Positions 41,307 through 51,178 of a stretch of 64,000 nt of DNA are shown here, piece by piece. Numbering within the stretch: position 1 is the stretch's first letter; each line of letters starts with the position of its first letter. The position numbers and the translations under genes are program-made. The stretch is from positions 310,001 through 374,000 of the forward strand of contig CAVWJS010000012.1 in the NCBI GenBank assembly GCA_963755495.1, in the 5' to 3' direction. Source of the stretch: Bog-473 sp963755495. Lineage in GTDB: Bacteria > Actinomycetota > Acidimicrobiia > Acidimicrobiales > RAAP-2. Under the pieces are notes generated by a model. That model had not been told where the DNA came from. It made no database searches and saw nothing but the letters and a program-made list of their open reading frames with translations.

Positions 41307-42276
41307 TCAGCTTCCGACCGGGAAATGGCACGCCACCTGATGACCGGACGCAATCTGACGCAGCTCGGGTACCTCCTGCCGCGCAACGAGCCTCGGCCCG
41401 GGGGCACCGCGTGCGAAACCGACATCCCGAAGGGGGATTGATGGGACTGGGTGGCTCGCCGCCCAGGATCACCGGTGTTCGGGTGACGTCGGGGTTGGGC
41501 TCGACCGCCGAAGAGAGCAGTGCTTCGGTGTAGTGGTGCGCAGGTGACGCGTAGAGAACATCGGAGGGCGCGACTTCGCACAGACGACCGAGATACATGA
41601 CGGCGACCCGATCGCTCACGTTCTTGACCACCGCCAGGTCGTGGGCGATGAACAAGAGGGTCAGGTTGTGCTGTGCTTTGAGGTCCTCGAGCAGGTTGAG
41701 AATTTGAGCCTGCACCGAGACGTCCAGCGCAGAGACGATCTCGTCGCACACCAGCAGCGTGGGCTCGAGCACCAGGGCGCGGGCGATGCTGATCCGTTGG
41801 CACTGCCCCCCCGAGAATTCCCTCGGGTACCGGTTGCCTGACACATGAGGATCAATGCCGACCGAATCCAACATGGCGTTGACCTTCTCCCGGCGCTCCT
41901 CCTTTGTGCCGATCTTCCAGATGTTGAGCGGTTCGGCCACGATGTCGGCCACACGGCGGCGGGGATTGAGCGATGAGATCGGATCCTGAAAAATCATCTG
42001 CATCTGCGTTCGCATCCGTCGAATGTCGGTCCGATGCAACCCGGCGATGTCGGTGCCCTCGAAGGTGATCGTGCCCGATGTCGGATTCTCCACCTGCACG
42101 ATGGCCCGGCCCGTGGTCGACTTGCCGCACCCGGACTCGCCGACCAGGCCAAGCGTCTCACCACGCTCGAGCGTGAAGCTGACACCAGCCACGGCCTGGA
42201 GCCTGCTGCCGCCTCGGTTGAACGAGACGAAGAGATCTTCCACGGTGAGCAACGTGGTCGATGGCGCGGCGTTCAC
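41307..42276 (-). CDS. oppF: Oligopeptide/dipeptide ABC transporter ATPase, OppF type (one frameshift near 3' end)
   Basis: ATPase subunit. Walker A GLVGESGCGKSTTG, Q-loop MIFQDPISSLNPR, signature EFSGGQCQRISIARAL, Walker B LLVCDEIVSALDV and the oligopeptide C-terminal GCRFRTRCPRAEARCA. The frame as given then drifts; removing one G in GCAGGAGG near 41376 gives VPELRQIASGHQVACHFPVGS and a stop at 41307, the normal end of OppF/DppF. Start ATG overlaps oppD by four bases. Confidence 0.87.
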
Positions 42277-43304
42277 GCGGGCTCCGTGACCGGGTCTGGG
42301 CCGTTCAGGGGAAACCAGCAGGCGTAGCTATGTCCTGGCACGGCCCCTTCGATCAACGGCGGCTTTTCGCGGTGGCACTTGGTCTGGGCGTAAGGGCAGC
42401 GGGGAGCGAAGGGGCATCCGGTGGGTGGCGAGATGAGACTAGGTGGGCGTCCCTCAATCGCCCTCAGACGGGTGTGGCTTGGATCGCCGATCCGGGGAAT
42501 GGAACGGAGCAGCGCCTCGGTGTAGGGCATGGACATCTGCGAGAAGAGGACCTTCGTCGGCGCCCGTTCGACCACGTTGCCGGCGTACATCACGATGATC
42601 TCGTCTGTGCGGGTCGCCACCACACCAAGATCGTGAGTCACCAGCACCATGCCCATCTCCCGTTCGCGCTGCAAGGTACTGAGGAGATCGAGGATCTGCG
42701 CCTGCACGGTGACGTCGAGTCCCGTCGTGGGTTCGTCCGCCATCAGGAGCCGGGGGGCGCAGGCCAGCGCGATAGCGATGATCACCCGCTGGCGCATGCC
42801 ACCCGAGAGTTGGCTCGGATAATTGTCGAAACGCTCCACCGGGGACGGGATGCCCACCTGCATGAGGAGGGAGAGTGCGGTCTCCTTAGCCTCCGCCCGA
42901 TCGAGCTTGAGATGGATCTTGAGGGACTCGGTGATCTGGTGGCCGATGCGCTGGACCGGGTTGAGGGACGTCATCGGATGTTGGAAGACCATGGCGATCT
43001 CGGTGCCCCAGAGGTGCCGGAGATCGTGGTTCGAGGCGTTGAGAATCTCCTTGCCCCGGTAACGAACGGATCCGGTTTGCGTTGCGCTCCCGCGAGGGAG
43101 AAGCCCCATGATGGCCCGGGAAAGGACCGTCTTGCCGGACCCGGATTCGCCCACGATGCCCAGTGTCTTGCCACGCTCGAGGGTGAGCGAGACCCCCTGA
43201 ACCGCCCGCAGCTCGCCCTGCGGCGTGGCGAACGACACCTTGAGGTCCTCGACCTCGAGTAGTGGCGCGGCGTCGAGTTGTGGCGCGGCGGGCGTCGTGC
43301 TCAC
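42273..43304 (-). CDS. oppD: Oligopeptide/dipeptide ABC transporter ATPase, OppD type
   Basis: 343 residues from the GTG at 43304, which overlaps the oppC stop. Walker A GIVGESGSGKTVLSR, Q-loop MVFQHPMTSLNPV, signature QLSGGMRQRVIIAIAL, Walker B LLMADEPTTGLDV, switch His in LVTHDLGV and the Cys-rich C-terminal CPFAPRCPYAQTKC that in this family may bind a metal cluster. Longer in-frame starts run into oppC and are rejected. Confidence 0.92.
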   Translation of the reverse strand: MSTTPAAPQLDAAPLLEVEDLKVSFATPQGELRAVQGVSLTLERGKTLGIVGESGSGKTVLSRAIMGLLPRGSATQTGSVRYRGKEILNASNHDLRHLWGTEIAMVFQHPMTSLNPVQRIGHQITESLKIHLKLDRAEAKETALSLLMQVGIPSPVERFDNYPSQLSGGMRQRVIIAIALACAPRLLMADEPTTGLDVTVQAQILDLLSTLQREREMGMVLVTHDLGVVATRTDEIIVMYAGNVVERAPTKVLFSQMSMPYTEALLRSIPRIGDPSHTRLRAIEGRPPSLISPPTGCPFAPRCPYAQTKCHREKPPLIEGAVPGHSYACWFPLNGPDPVTEPA

Positions 43305-44164
43305 AGCTTCACCTCGGTCACGTCGAAGTACGAGCGCAGTTTGTCGGCCACCACGTTGAGGCTGAACAGCAGCGAGAACATGGCGATCGCCGGGAAGATG
43401 ATCAGCCAGGGGTTGTTCTGGCCCTTGCCGCCCGAGAGGAGTCCTGAGCCTTCGTAGAGCATGTTGCCCCAGCTTGGAGTGGGTGGAGGGACCGACAGCC
43501 CGAGGAAGGCCAGTGTGCCCTCGAGCACGACGACGGTCGCCGCCGCGATCAACCCGAAGGAAAGGACCGTCGGCAAGATGTTGGGCAGTATCTCGCGCCC
43601 CAGAATGCGCCGGTCGTTGGCCCCCAAGGCCTTGGCGGCCATGACGAAGTCCCGGGTGGCATACGAGAGGGTGGCAGCTCGGATGACCCGGAAGATCACC
43701 GGGGCGCTGAAGACGCCGATGACGAGCGTGATCTTCCACAGTTGGTGGCCCCAGAACGACCCGATGGCGATCACTGCGACCAGGGCGGGGAAGGCCAAGA
43801 CAGCGTACGAAATGGTGTTGAGGAAGGTGTCGACCCGTCCCCGGCGGTAAGCCGAGAACATGGCCGGAAGCCCTCCGAGGAGCATGCCGATGCCCGTGCT
43901 GCCGAAACCGACCACCAGGGAGACACGGGATCCGAAGAGCAGTCGGCTGAAGATGTCGCGATTGAGGTCGTCGGTCCCGAGCAGATGTCCCCAGCCGGGA
44001 GCAGCGTTCTGGGGGGCGGCAAAGTCCTCGTAGTTCGGCTTCGGCAGCGGCAGCACGTTGGCGAAAAGGGCGACGAGGATGATCAGACCGATCCAGCCGG
44101 TACAGATCCAGAAGAACAGGCCCAGCTTCTTCGGGGTGGCCAAGTCGGCGGACCGGTCACTCAC
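43301..44164 (-). CDS. oppC: Oligopeptide/dipeptide ABC transporter permease, OppC type
   Basis: 287 residues, six helices with the first at ~18-38 (FFWICTGWIGLIILVALFA). The family opening HLLGTDDLNRDIFSRLLFGSR (in part GTDDLNRDIFSR) and the EAA loop YATRDFVMAAKALGANDRRI are clear. GTG overlaps the end of oppB by eight bases. Confidence 0.92.
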   Translation of the reverse strand: MSDRSADLATPKKLGLFFWICTGWIGLIILVALFANVLPLPKPNYEDFAAPQNAAPGWGHLLGTDDLNRDIFSRLLFGSRVSLVVGFGSTGIGMLLGGLPAMFSAYRRGRVDTFLNTISYAVLAFPALVAVIAIGSFWGHQLWKITLVIGVFSAPVIFRVIRAATLSYATRDFVMAAKALGANDRRILGREILPNILPTVLSFGLIAAATVVVLEGTLAFLGLSVPPPTPSWGNMLYEGSGLLSGGKGQNNPWLIIFPAIAMFSLLFSLNVVADKLRSYFDVTEVKL

Positions 44165-45104
44165 GGGCGATCCTCGGGTCGACGACGGTGAAGATGAAGT
44201 CGAAGATGAAGTTGATCAGCACGATGGCGACGGCCACGACCAGGGTGATGCCTTGCACCACGGTGTAGTCGTCCTGGTTGATGGCCGAGATGATCTCGAA
44301 GCCGATCCCGTTCAATTGGAGAAGTAACTCGACCACGAAGGTCCCGGCGATCAGTCCGCTGATGGTGACCCCGGCCGAGGCGAGGAGAGAGACCGACGAA
44401 GGACGCAGGGCGTGGCGCCACATGATGCGGCGGTCGGAGAGCCCCTTGGAGCGGGCCAGGGTGATGAAGTCCTCCTGCAGAGTGGCGATGAGGTCGTTGC
44501 GCAGGAGCCGGAAGTAAATGACGATCGAGCCGAGGGCGAGCACGATCGACGGCAGCAGCATGGTGTGGATGTTCGACCAGAAATTCTGGGTCAAGGGGAT
44601 GTAGGACGCTGGCCCCGGGAACACATGCCAGTGGACGGCGAAGACCAGCACCAAGATAGGCCCGATGACGAACGGGGGAAGAGCGAGCATGCCGAAGGCC
44701 ACGCCATTGGAGAGCTGATCGAACAGGCGGTTGGGGCGCCGGGAGGCGGTCATGGCCATCGGGAGAGCGACGGCGATGGCCATGAGTTGGGAGAACACGA
44801 TGAGCTCGATGTCGATGGGGAACGAGTTGGCCAAAATCGTGGTCGTCGCCTGATGTGTGGTGAAGGACTGCCCCAGGTTTCCCTGCAGTACGTGGCCGAT
44901 CCAGATGAAGTATTGGGCCCAGAGTGACTTATCGAGCCCGAGCTGGTGGTTGAGGATGGCGGCGTTCTGCGGGGTGTCGTTGGGCCCGAGAATGGCGACG
45001 GCCGGATTGCCAGGGAGGAGGTGGACGAGGAAGAATGCGGCCACTGACACGAAGAAGACGATGATGACGAGGAGAACCAGGCGTTTGGCGATGTAGTTGC
45101 CCAA
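44157..45104 (-). CDS. oppB: Oligopeptide/dipeptide ABC transporter permease, OppB type
   Basis: 315 residues, six helices. N-terminal YIAKRLVLLVIIVFFVSV and FFLVHLLPGNP are typical of OppB/DppB; EAA loop QEDFITLARSKGLSDRRIM. Start is TTG at 45104 with a strong AGGAGG upstream. It is first in oppBCDF. No substrate-binding protein gene lies up- or downstream in the window, so it must be encoded elsewhere. Confidence 0.92.
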   Translation of the reverse strand: MGNYIAKRLVLLVIIVFFVSVAAFFLVHLLPGNPAVAILGPNDTPQNAAILNHQLGLDKSLWAQYFIWIGHVLQGNLGQSFTTHQATTTILANSFPIDIELIVFSQLMAIAVALPMAMTASRRPNRLFDQLSNGVAFGMLALPPFVIGPILVLVFAVHWHVFPGPASYIPLTQNFWSNIHTMLLPSIVLALGSIVIYFRLLRNDLIATLQEDFITLARSKGLSDRRIMWRHALRPSSVSLLASAGVTISGLIAGTFVVELLLQLNGIGFEIISAINQDDYTVVQGITLVVAVAIVLINFIFDFIFTVVDPRIARE

Positions 45105-45190
45105 CTCGGCCCCCCTCCTTTTGTCTGCTCGGCCCAGCCCCGTGGCCCCCGACGACGGGTCGTCCCGGCGCAGTGTCCTACTATGCGCCC

Positions 45191-46772
45191 GTGCCCGAGA
45201 CCCTTCCCCCCCTGAATGGACGGCTGCGAACCGTCGTGGGGCTGGCGGTGATGGTAGTGGTCGTGGTCGGCATCATCTTGCGATTCCTTACCCACTCCGC
45301 CTTGTGGTTAGACGAGGCGCTCACGGTCGACCGGGCGCGGCTTCCGCTCGGGCAGATCGCCGGCTCCGTCAAGCAGGACGGCGCACCCCCGCTCTATTAC
45401 TACCTCCTGCACTTCTGGATGAAGGTGTTCGGCCAATCGAACTTGGGCACCCGCTCGCTCTCGGGAGTAATCGGCGTCGTGTCGCTTCCTGTGGCCTGGC
45501 TGGCCGGAAATCGTTTCGGCGGCCGGGCCGTCGCCTGGACGACCGTCGTCCTCCTTTCCAGCGCGCCCTTCGCCGTCTATTACTCCACCGAAGCCCGTAT
45601 GTACTCCCTCGTGATCCTCCTCACGGGGTGCGGGTTCCTGGCGCTGCACCGCGGCATTGCAATCGCCCCGACCGGGCAATCTGATCGCCACTGCCGTGGT
45701 CACGGCCGCGCTCTTGTACACGCAGTACTGGGCCCTGTATCTCGTCGGGGTCGTTGGACTGTGGCTCTTGGTCTCCGCCCTTTGGTCCCGCCACAAGGAC
45801 GCGGCGGATTCGAATTGGCGCCGCCCCCTCTCGGCCTTCGTGGCGATGGCGGTGGGCTGCATCTTGTTCGTGCCGTGGCTGCCGACGTTCATCTACCAGT
45901 CGCGCTACACGGGCACCCCTTGGGCGGCCCCACCCAACTTCGCCGCGGTGATCAACGCGGTCACCGGGTTCACCGCCAACCAGGGCTCGCTCTCTATCGC
46001 CGGCACGGACCAGGGACGCCTGCTCGCGTTGATCTATTTCGCCATGTTGGCGTTGGCGCTCTTCGGCATCGGGCGTACTGCCCGCACCATTGAGTTGGAC
46101 GTACGTACGCAACCCAGGGCCCGCGGCATGTCGATCGCGGTCGGGGGCACGCTCTTCGCCGCCATTGCCGGCGGGATCCTCACCACCAGCGCGTTCTCGC
46201 CTCGCTATGCCGCCGTGGTCTTCCTCCCATTGCTGCTCCTGGTGGCTCTCGGTACGACGACCTTCCTCAGCACGCGGGTGCGACTGGCCGTGGTGGCCGT
46301 CGCGGCCGTCGCCGGGCTGATCGGGTCCGTGCAGAACATATCGACGCAGCGGACGCAGGCCACCCAGGTCGCGGCCGTGATCGACGCCCATGCCGAGCCC
46401 GGAGATATCATCGCCCTCTGTCCTGACCAGCTTGGCCCCTCGACGTACCGGGCGGTGGCCGACCCGGGCCGCTACGACATGATCACCTTCCCCCGGGGGA
46501 CCGGACCCCAGTTCGTCGACTGGGTCCGCTATGCCCGCGTGGTCGCCAGGGGCAACCCGAGGACGTTCGCGGCGAAGCTGATCGCGGCTGCGGGCGCCCA
46601 CCACCGGATCTGGCTGGTGTGGCAGCCGGGATACCAGACCTATGGCATCAAATGTGACGTGTTGGCCTCGACGCTGTTGGGTGAGCCCCACGTGGGCGGT
46701 CACAACTGGGTGACGCCCAACGGGGCCAAGTACTACGAGCCGATGACCCTCACGGAGTACGCCCCCCAGTGA
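45191..46772 (+). CDS. GT-C family (GT39-like) membrane glycosyltransferase (one frameshift)
   Basis: Joined across an extra A near 45661 (GCAATCG), ~526 residues. The first loop has WLDEALTVDRARLP, the acidic motif of GT-C enzymes that use polyprenyl-phosphate sugars; KQDGAPPLYYYLLHFWMKV is typical of the PMT_2 family. About nine to eleven helices, then a soluble C-terminal domain. GTG at 45191 lies seven bases after TACTAT, which suggests a leaderless transcript. First gene of the envelope glycan cluster; divergent from oppB. Confidence 0.82.
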
Positions 46773-47899
46773 TGAGGCGGCTGGCCGAACCGGTGCGCGA
46801 GGCATTCCTGCCATTCGTGCTGGCCCGAGTGGTGGTGTTGGGGGTGCTCGCCTTGGCCCATTTCATCGTGGACCGGACGCATCCGGCCAACGCCGGCGTG
46901 ATCGCACGGGTACACGAGGGACTCCTGGGCTGGGACGCCGGGTTCTACGAGACGATCGCCCGGGTGGGCTACGCCGCCATGGGAACCCAGTCGCTGCGAT
47001 TTTATCCCGCCGTGCCTCTGCTGACGCATGTCGTGGCGTGGTTGCCGGGGGTGGGGGACGGCGCAGCGTTGTTGGCCGTTTCCAATGTCGCGGCATTCGT
47101 GGCCACCGCGTTGCTCTACATCCTGGTGCGCCGCGAGGTGAGCGACGGGTTGGTGGCCCGCCGAGCCATCTGGTTCCTGAGTCTCGCTCCTGCGGCCTAC
47201 GTGCTCGTCATGGGGTACGCCGAGTCAACCCTGCTCTGCCTGGCGATTGGCTGCTTCCTGGCCCTACGACCGGCGAACAACACCGCCCGGCCCAACTTCG
47301 CTCTGGCGGGTCTCCTCGCATTCCTGGGCGCACTGGCCCGCCCGATTGGAGTGCTCCTGGCCTTAGCGGTGGCGGTCGAACTGGTGCGGTGGTGGGTCCG
47401 GCTGGGCCGGAGCCAGCGCCTGGCCGGGCTGGGGGCTACGGCGGCGGCGCCGGTCGGCCTGCTCGCCTTCGGCCTGTGGTCGCGGCACGTGGTCGGCGAT
47501 TTCTGGGCTCCACTGAGTGTCCAGTTTCAACCCTCTCACCACGGTGCGTTGGCTGACCCCCTGGTCACCGCCTCTCACGACATACGGGGCCTCTGGCATG
47601 GGCACGTGGGCACGGCGCTGCACGTGCCCTGGGTGGTGCTCGCTGTCATCCTCCTGGTGGTTTGCTGGCGCAAGCTACCGGCCTGCTACACGGTGTTCGC
47701 CGCGGCGACCCTGATCGTGGCGGTGGCCGGGTCGAACCTCGATTCGTTCGAGCGCTACGCCCTCAGCGCCTTTCCCTTGTCCATGGCCGCGGCCCTGATC
47801 TGCGGCAGACCGTTGATCGAGCGGGTGGTGCTGGTGCTCCTCCCGGCCGCCCTGGCCGCGTATGCCCTGCTGGCGTTCTTGAACATCTCGGTTCCGTGA
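46769..47899 (+). CDS. PIG-V-like membrane mannosyltransferase
   Basis: 376 residues, about ten helices. The luminal loop GWDAGFYETIARVGYAAMG followed by RFYPAVPLL matches PIG-V/GPI-mannosyltransferase-2-like GT-C proteins of actinobacteria; the Asp in WDAGFY is the probable catalytic residue. ATG overlaps the previous stop by four bases. Likely adds a mannose from a lipid carrier to an envelope glycan; acceptor unknown. Confidence 0.8.
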   Translation: MMRRLAEPVREAFLPFVLARVVVLGVLALAHFIVDRTHPANAGVIARVHEGLLGWDAGFYETIARVGYAAMGTQSLRFYPAVPLLTHVVAWLPGVGDGAALLAVSNVAAFVATALLYILVRREVSDGLVARRAIWFLSLAPAAYVLVMGYAESTLLCLAIGCFLALRPANNTARPNFALAGLLAFLGALARPIGVLLALAVAVELVRWWVRLGRSQRLAGLGATAAAPVGLLAFGLWSRHVVGDFWAPLSVQFQPSHHGALADPLVTASHDIRGLWHGHVGTALHVPWVVLAVILLVVCWRKLPACYTVFAAATLIVAVAGSNLDSFERYALSAFPLSMAAALICGRPLIERVVLVLLPAALAAYALLAFLNISVP

Positions 47900-47945
47900 G
47901 GCACGAGCCAGTATCCTGCTGAAGCCCGATCGACGAGAGGAAAAG

Positions 47946-49436
47946 ATGCCTGACGAGGCACCGGTGGTGATTGCGGGAGCGGGGCCAGGAGGCCTGACCG
48001 CGGCGTACCAGCTGACCAAGCGGGGGCTGCGCCCCCTGGTGCTCGAGTCCGACGACGTCGTAGGCGGCATCAGCCGCACCGTGCTGCGCGACGGGTGGCG
48101 CTTCGACCTCGGTGGCCACCGCTTCTTCACCAAGGTGCCCGAGGTCGAGGCCCTATGGCACGAGATCCTGCCCGAGGGCGATTTCCTGCTTCGCCCCCGC
48201 ATGAGCCGCATCTTCTACAAGGGGAAGTACTACGACTACCCCCTGAAGGCCCTCAACGCCGTGCGCAACCTGGGCGTGTGGGAGTCCACGCTGTGCGGCC
48301 TCTCCTACATCTGGGCCCGCATCCACCCGCCCAAGCACCAGGAGAACTACGAGGACTGGTTGGTGGCCCGCTTCGGCTGGCGCCTCTACCGCACCTTCTT
48401 CAAGACCTACACCGAGCGCGTGTGGGGGGTCGAGGTCTCCGAAATGCCGGCCGACTGGGCCGCCCAGCGCATCAAGAACCTGGACCTGCGCAAAGCGGTC
48501 ATCAATGCGGTCCTGCCCAAGCGCAACCAGACGGAGATCACCAGCCTCATCGAGGAATTCCAGTACCCGAAATTCGGACCGGGGATGATGTGGGAAGTCT
48601 GCGCCGAGAAGGTAGAGGCCGCCGGGGGGAAGGTGCGGCTCTCGTCTCGGCTCACCCAGATCCACGTGGCCGACGGACGGGCGCACTCGGTGACCTATGT
48701 GCAACAGGGGGTCAGTGTCGAGCACCCGGCCTCGCATGTGATCTCGACCATGCCGATGCGAGAGCTGGTGCATGCCATCACGCCCGCACCGCCCGACGAG
48801 GTGCTGGCAGCCGCCGAGGGCCTGCATTACCGGGATTATTTGACCGTCGCTCTCGTCGTGCCCGAGTCGCGCAGCTTTCCGGACAACTGGATCTACATTC
48901 ACGCGCCGGAGGTAGAGGTGGGGCGGATCCAGAACTACGGGTCGTGGTCGCCCTATCTCGTCAAGGACGGCCGCACCTGTCTCGGGCTCGAGTACTTCGT
49001 CTTCGAAGGCGACCGCCTCTGGGAGATGGCCGACGACGACCTCATCGCGCTGGCCACCAAGGAGCTGGCCCTGCTCGGCCTCGTCGAGGCGGGCGACGTC
49101 GAACGGGGCTACGTGGTCCGGGTACCCAAGGCGTACCCGTATTACGACTTCACATATCAAGCCAATGTCCAGACCATCCGCAAGTATCTGGAGACCGAGG
49201 CGCCCAACATTCATCCCATTGGCCGCAACGGCATGCACAAGTACAACAACCAGGACCACTCCATGTACACGGCCATGCTCACGGTCGAGAACATGTTCGG
49301 CGCATCCCACGACATCTGGTCGGTGAACGTGGAAGAGGAGTATCACGAGGCGGGCAGGCGGAGTGGCGGGAGTGGCGGGACGGGACGTGATGCGCCGATA
49401 TTGCCTCCGAGAGCAGCGTCTGCCGCTGCCACGTAA
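47946..49436 (+). CDS. FAD/NAD-binding oxidoreductase, UDP-galactopyranose mutase/protoporphyrinogen oxidase-like
   Basis: 496 residues. Rossmann start VVIAGAGPGGLTAAYQL, then ESDDVVGGISRTV and FDLGGHRFFTK as in amine-oxidase/UGM-like flavoproteins; C-terminal GRNGMHKYNNQDHSMYTAML closes the FAD site. The family in this genomic setting is found next to glycan genes and may modify a sugar lipid; exact reaction unknown. The last ~30 residues are low-complexity. ATG at 47946 follows GAGAGG. Confidence 0.82.
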   Translation: MPDEAPVVIAGAGPGGLTAAYQLTKRGLRPLVLESDDVVGGISRTVLRDGWRFDLGGHRFFTKVPEVEALWHEILPEGDFLLRPRMSRIFYKGKYYDYPLKALNAVRNLGVWESTLCGLSYIWARIHPPKHQENYEDWLVARFGWRLYRTFFKTYTERVWGVEVSEMPADWAAQRIKNLDLRKAVINAVLPKRNQTEITSLIEEFQYPKFGPGMMWEVCAEKVEAAGGKVRLSSRLTQIHVADGRAHSVTYVQQGVSVEHPASHVISTMPMRELVHAITPAPPDEVLAAAEGLHYRDYLTVALVVPESRSFPDNWIYIHAPEVEVGRIQNYGSWSPYLVKDGRTCLGLEYFVFEGDRLWEMADDDLIALATKELALLGLVEAGDVERGYVVRVPKAYPYYDFTYQANVQTIRKYLETEAPNIHPIGRNGMHKYNNQDHSMYTAMLTVENMFGASHDIWSVNVEEEYHEAGRRSGGSGGTGRDAPILPPRAASAAAT

Positions 49437-50824
49437 TGGCGTCGTTCCAGAAGCGAAACGAGCCGCCTGAGCTCCTGGTCTCCGAGAAGGCCTTGGTCGA
49501 CACCATTGCGCTCACCCCTTCGACGGGGCTTGTCATCGATCCGTACGCACCCGCGGAGGGTCCTGAATCCTTCTTGACGGGCATATTCGCGGCGGGACCG
49601 CTCGCTGTCGGAGGGCTCCTGGCCAACGGCCTCAACATCGTGGCCACGGTGGTGGTGGCCCGGTTGCTCACGACCACGCAATACGGCGGCGTGGCCCAGC
49701 TGCTGGGGCTCTTCTTCGTGCTCTCGATGCCCGGTTCGGCTCTGCTGGTCGGCGTGGTCCGGCGTATCACGGCCATGGCCAGTTTCGGCCAGGATCTCGA
49801 AGCTCGAGCATGGACCACCCGCCTCTATCGAAGGGCCTTGGTCGGCGTCGCTCTGTGGTCCGTCATCTCGGTCGCCGTCGAGGGACCGCTGTCGCGCGCC
49901 CTGCGGCTGCCCGACGATGGTGCCGTGGCCTTGACCATGATCGCGGCCGGGTTCTGGATGCTGCTCTGCCTGGACCGCGCCATCCTCCAGTCCCACCGGC
50001 GCTACGCCGGCTTAGGCCTGAGCCTGATCGTCGAGATCGGCGTGCGCACCGTCTTAGTGCTCACCTTTGCCGAGTTGGGTTGGGGCATCCGGGGCTACGC
50101 GCTGGGCCTGATGATCGGTGAGGTTGTCGCGGTCGCGCAGGTTCGGGTGGCCGCCCGCAAGGCATGGAGTCACGCGGCCCGCACGGCGTTGCCCTCAGAC
50201 CAGTCGGTCCACTCGCGCGCCTTGTCGCTCGACCTCGTGGCGGCGCTGGCCGGCTTCGCCCTCCTTGGCCTCCTGCAGAACGCCGACATCATCTTGGTGG
50301 GCCGGCTGCAACACTCACATGCGGGTTCCTACGCCGCCATCTCGGTGGCGTCCAAGGCCCTGGTTTTCGGGGCCATCCTGTTGGGGAGTTACATCCTCCC
50401 CGAGGCGTCGATCCGCTGGCATCGGGGCGAGCATGCGCTGCGCCAACTAGGGGTGACGTTCGTCTTCCTGCTGGTTCCGACAGTGATCCTGCTCTTGGTT
50501 GCCCTTGCCGTGCCCAAACAGTTCCTCACACTCTTCTTCGGGGCCCGCCTGGCCAATGGGGCTCCTGCGTTCGCTATCCTCGCCGGCGGGATGGCCTGCC
50601 TCGGGTCCACGGTCGTCCTCACCAATTACCTACTGGGCGCGGCGAGACGGTGGGTCGTGGCCTTTCTCGGTCTTGGTGTGGTGGTGTTGTTGATCCTGAT
50701 CCATGCCGCACATGGGGCGATCATGGGGACGGCCCGCGCTGAGTTGATGGTCCAAGCCGGGGTGGCCTTTGCTGTTCTCGTGGCCTTCGTGATCGTGCAT
50801 CTTCGGGCCCATCATCGGGCCTGA
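49436..50824 (+). CDS. Polysaccharide flippase-like (MOP/Wzx) membrane protein
   Basis: 462 residues, about twelve helices after a ~45-residue soluble N-terminus. The first module (VGGLLANGLNIVATVVVARL, TTTQYGGVAQLLGLFFVLS) and the repeat halfway (LSLDLVAALAGFALLGLLQN, HAGSYAAISVASKALVFGA) are typical of O-antigen/teichoic-acid flippases. Likely moves a lipid-linked glycan across the membrane. ATG overlaps the preceding TAA. Confidence 0.85.
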   Translation: MASFQKRNEPPELLVSEKALVDTIALTPSTGLVIDPYAPAEGPESFLTGIFAAGPLAVGGLLANGLNIVATVVVARLLTTTQYGGVAQLLGLFFVLSMPGSALLVGVVRRITAMASFGQDLEARAWTTRLYRRALVGVALWSVISVAVEGPLSRALRLPDDGAVALTMIAAGFWMLLCLDRAILQSHRRYAGLGLSLIVEIGVRTVLVLTFAELGWGIRGYALGLMIGEVVAVAQVRVAARKAWSHAARTALPSDQSVHSRALSLDLVAALAGFALLGLLQNADIILVGRLQHSHAGSYAAISVASKALVFGAILLGSYILPEASIRWHRGEHALRQLGVTFVFLLVPTVILLLVALAVPKQFLTLFFGARLANGAPAFAILAGGMACLGSTVVLTNYLLGAARRWVVAFLGLGVVVLLILIHAAHGAIMGTARAELMVQAGVAFAVLVAFVIVHLRAHHRA

Positions 50825-51178
50825 TTACGTTCGCTCCAGCGTCCGATCGTCGAGATCCTTGCGGAGCAGTGCCACCTCTTCGGCCAGTATCCGGGTCCGG
50901 TCTTCCATCCGTCCGATCTCCCAGCTCAGCCTGACGCAGACGGTGAGGAGGAAGAGCACGGCGATCACGGCGAGCAGGTCGGGCGGGCTCTTGACGCCCA
51001 CCCGGTGCGCCGCCGCGTTGAACAGGCCCGGGAAGACGGCGAAGACCGCGATGACCACGGCCACGGCCAACCACGTCACGGCATACTTCTCGTGAAGATG
51101 GCGGCGTCGCGAGAGCTCGATGATGACGGTGAGCGTGATGAGCGCGCTCGCCAGGGCGATGATGTGGACTCCAGTCAC
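50825..51178 (-). CDS. DUF2304 membrane protein
   Basis: 117 residues, three helices (IIALASALITLTVIIELSRR, YAVTWLAVAVVIAVFAVFPG, LLAVIAVLFLLTVCVRLS) and a C-terminal coiled coil (TRILAEEVALLRKDLDDRT). DUF2304 proteins are regularly placed next to GT2 polyprenyl-phosphate glycosyltransferases, as here (4-base overlap), and may anchor them. Confidence 0.85.
   Translation of the reverse strand: MTGVHIIALASALITLTVIIELSRRRHLHEKYAVTWLAVAVVIAVFAVFPGLFNAAAHRVGVKSPPDLLAVIAVLFLLTVCVRLSWEIGRMEDRTRILAEEVALLRKDLDDRTLERT

Noticed and set aside
48153..49346. Long reverse-strand open frame opposite the FAD oxidoreductase
   Set aside because: Antisense shadow; His/Val/Leu/Asp-biased composition typical of reversed high-GC codons and no motif.
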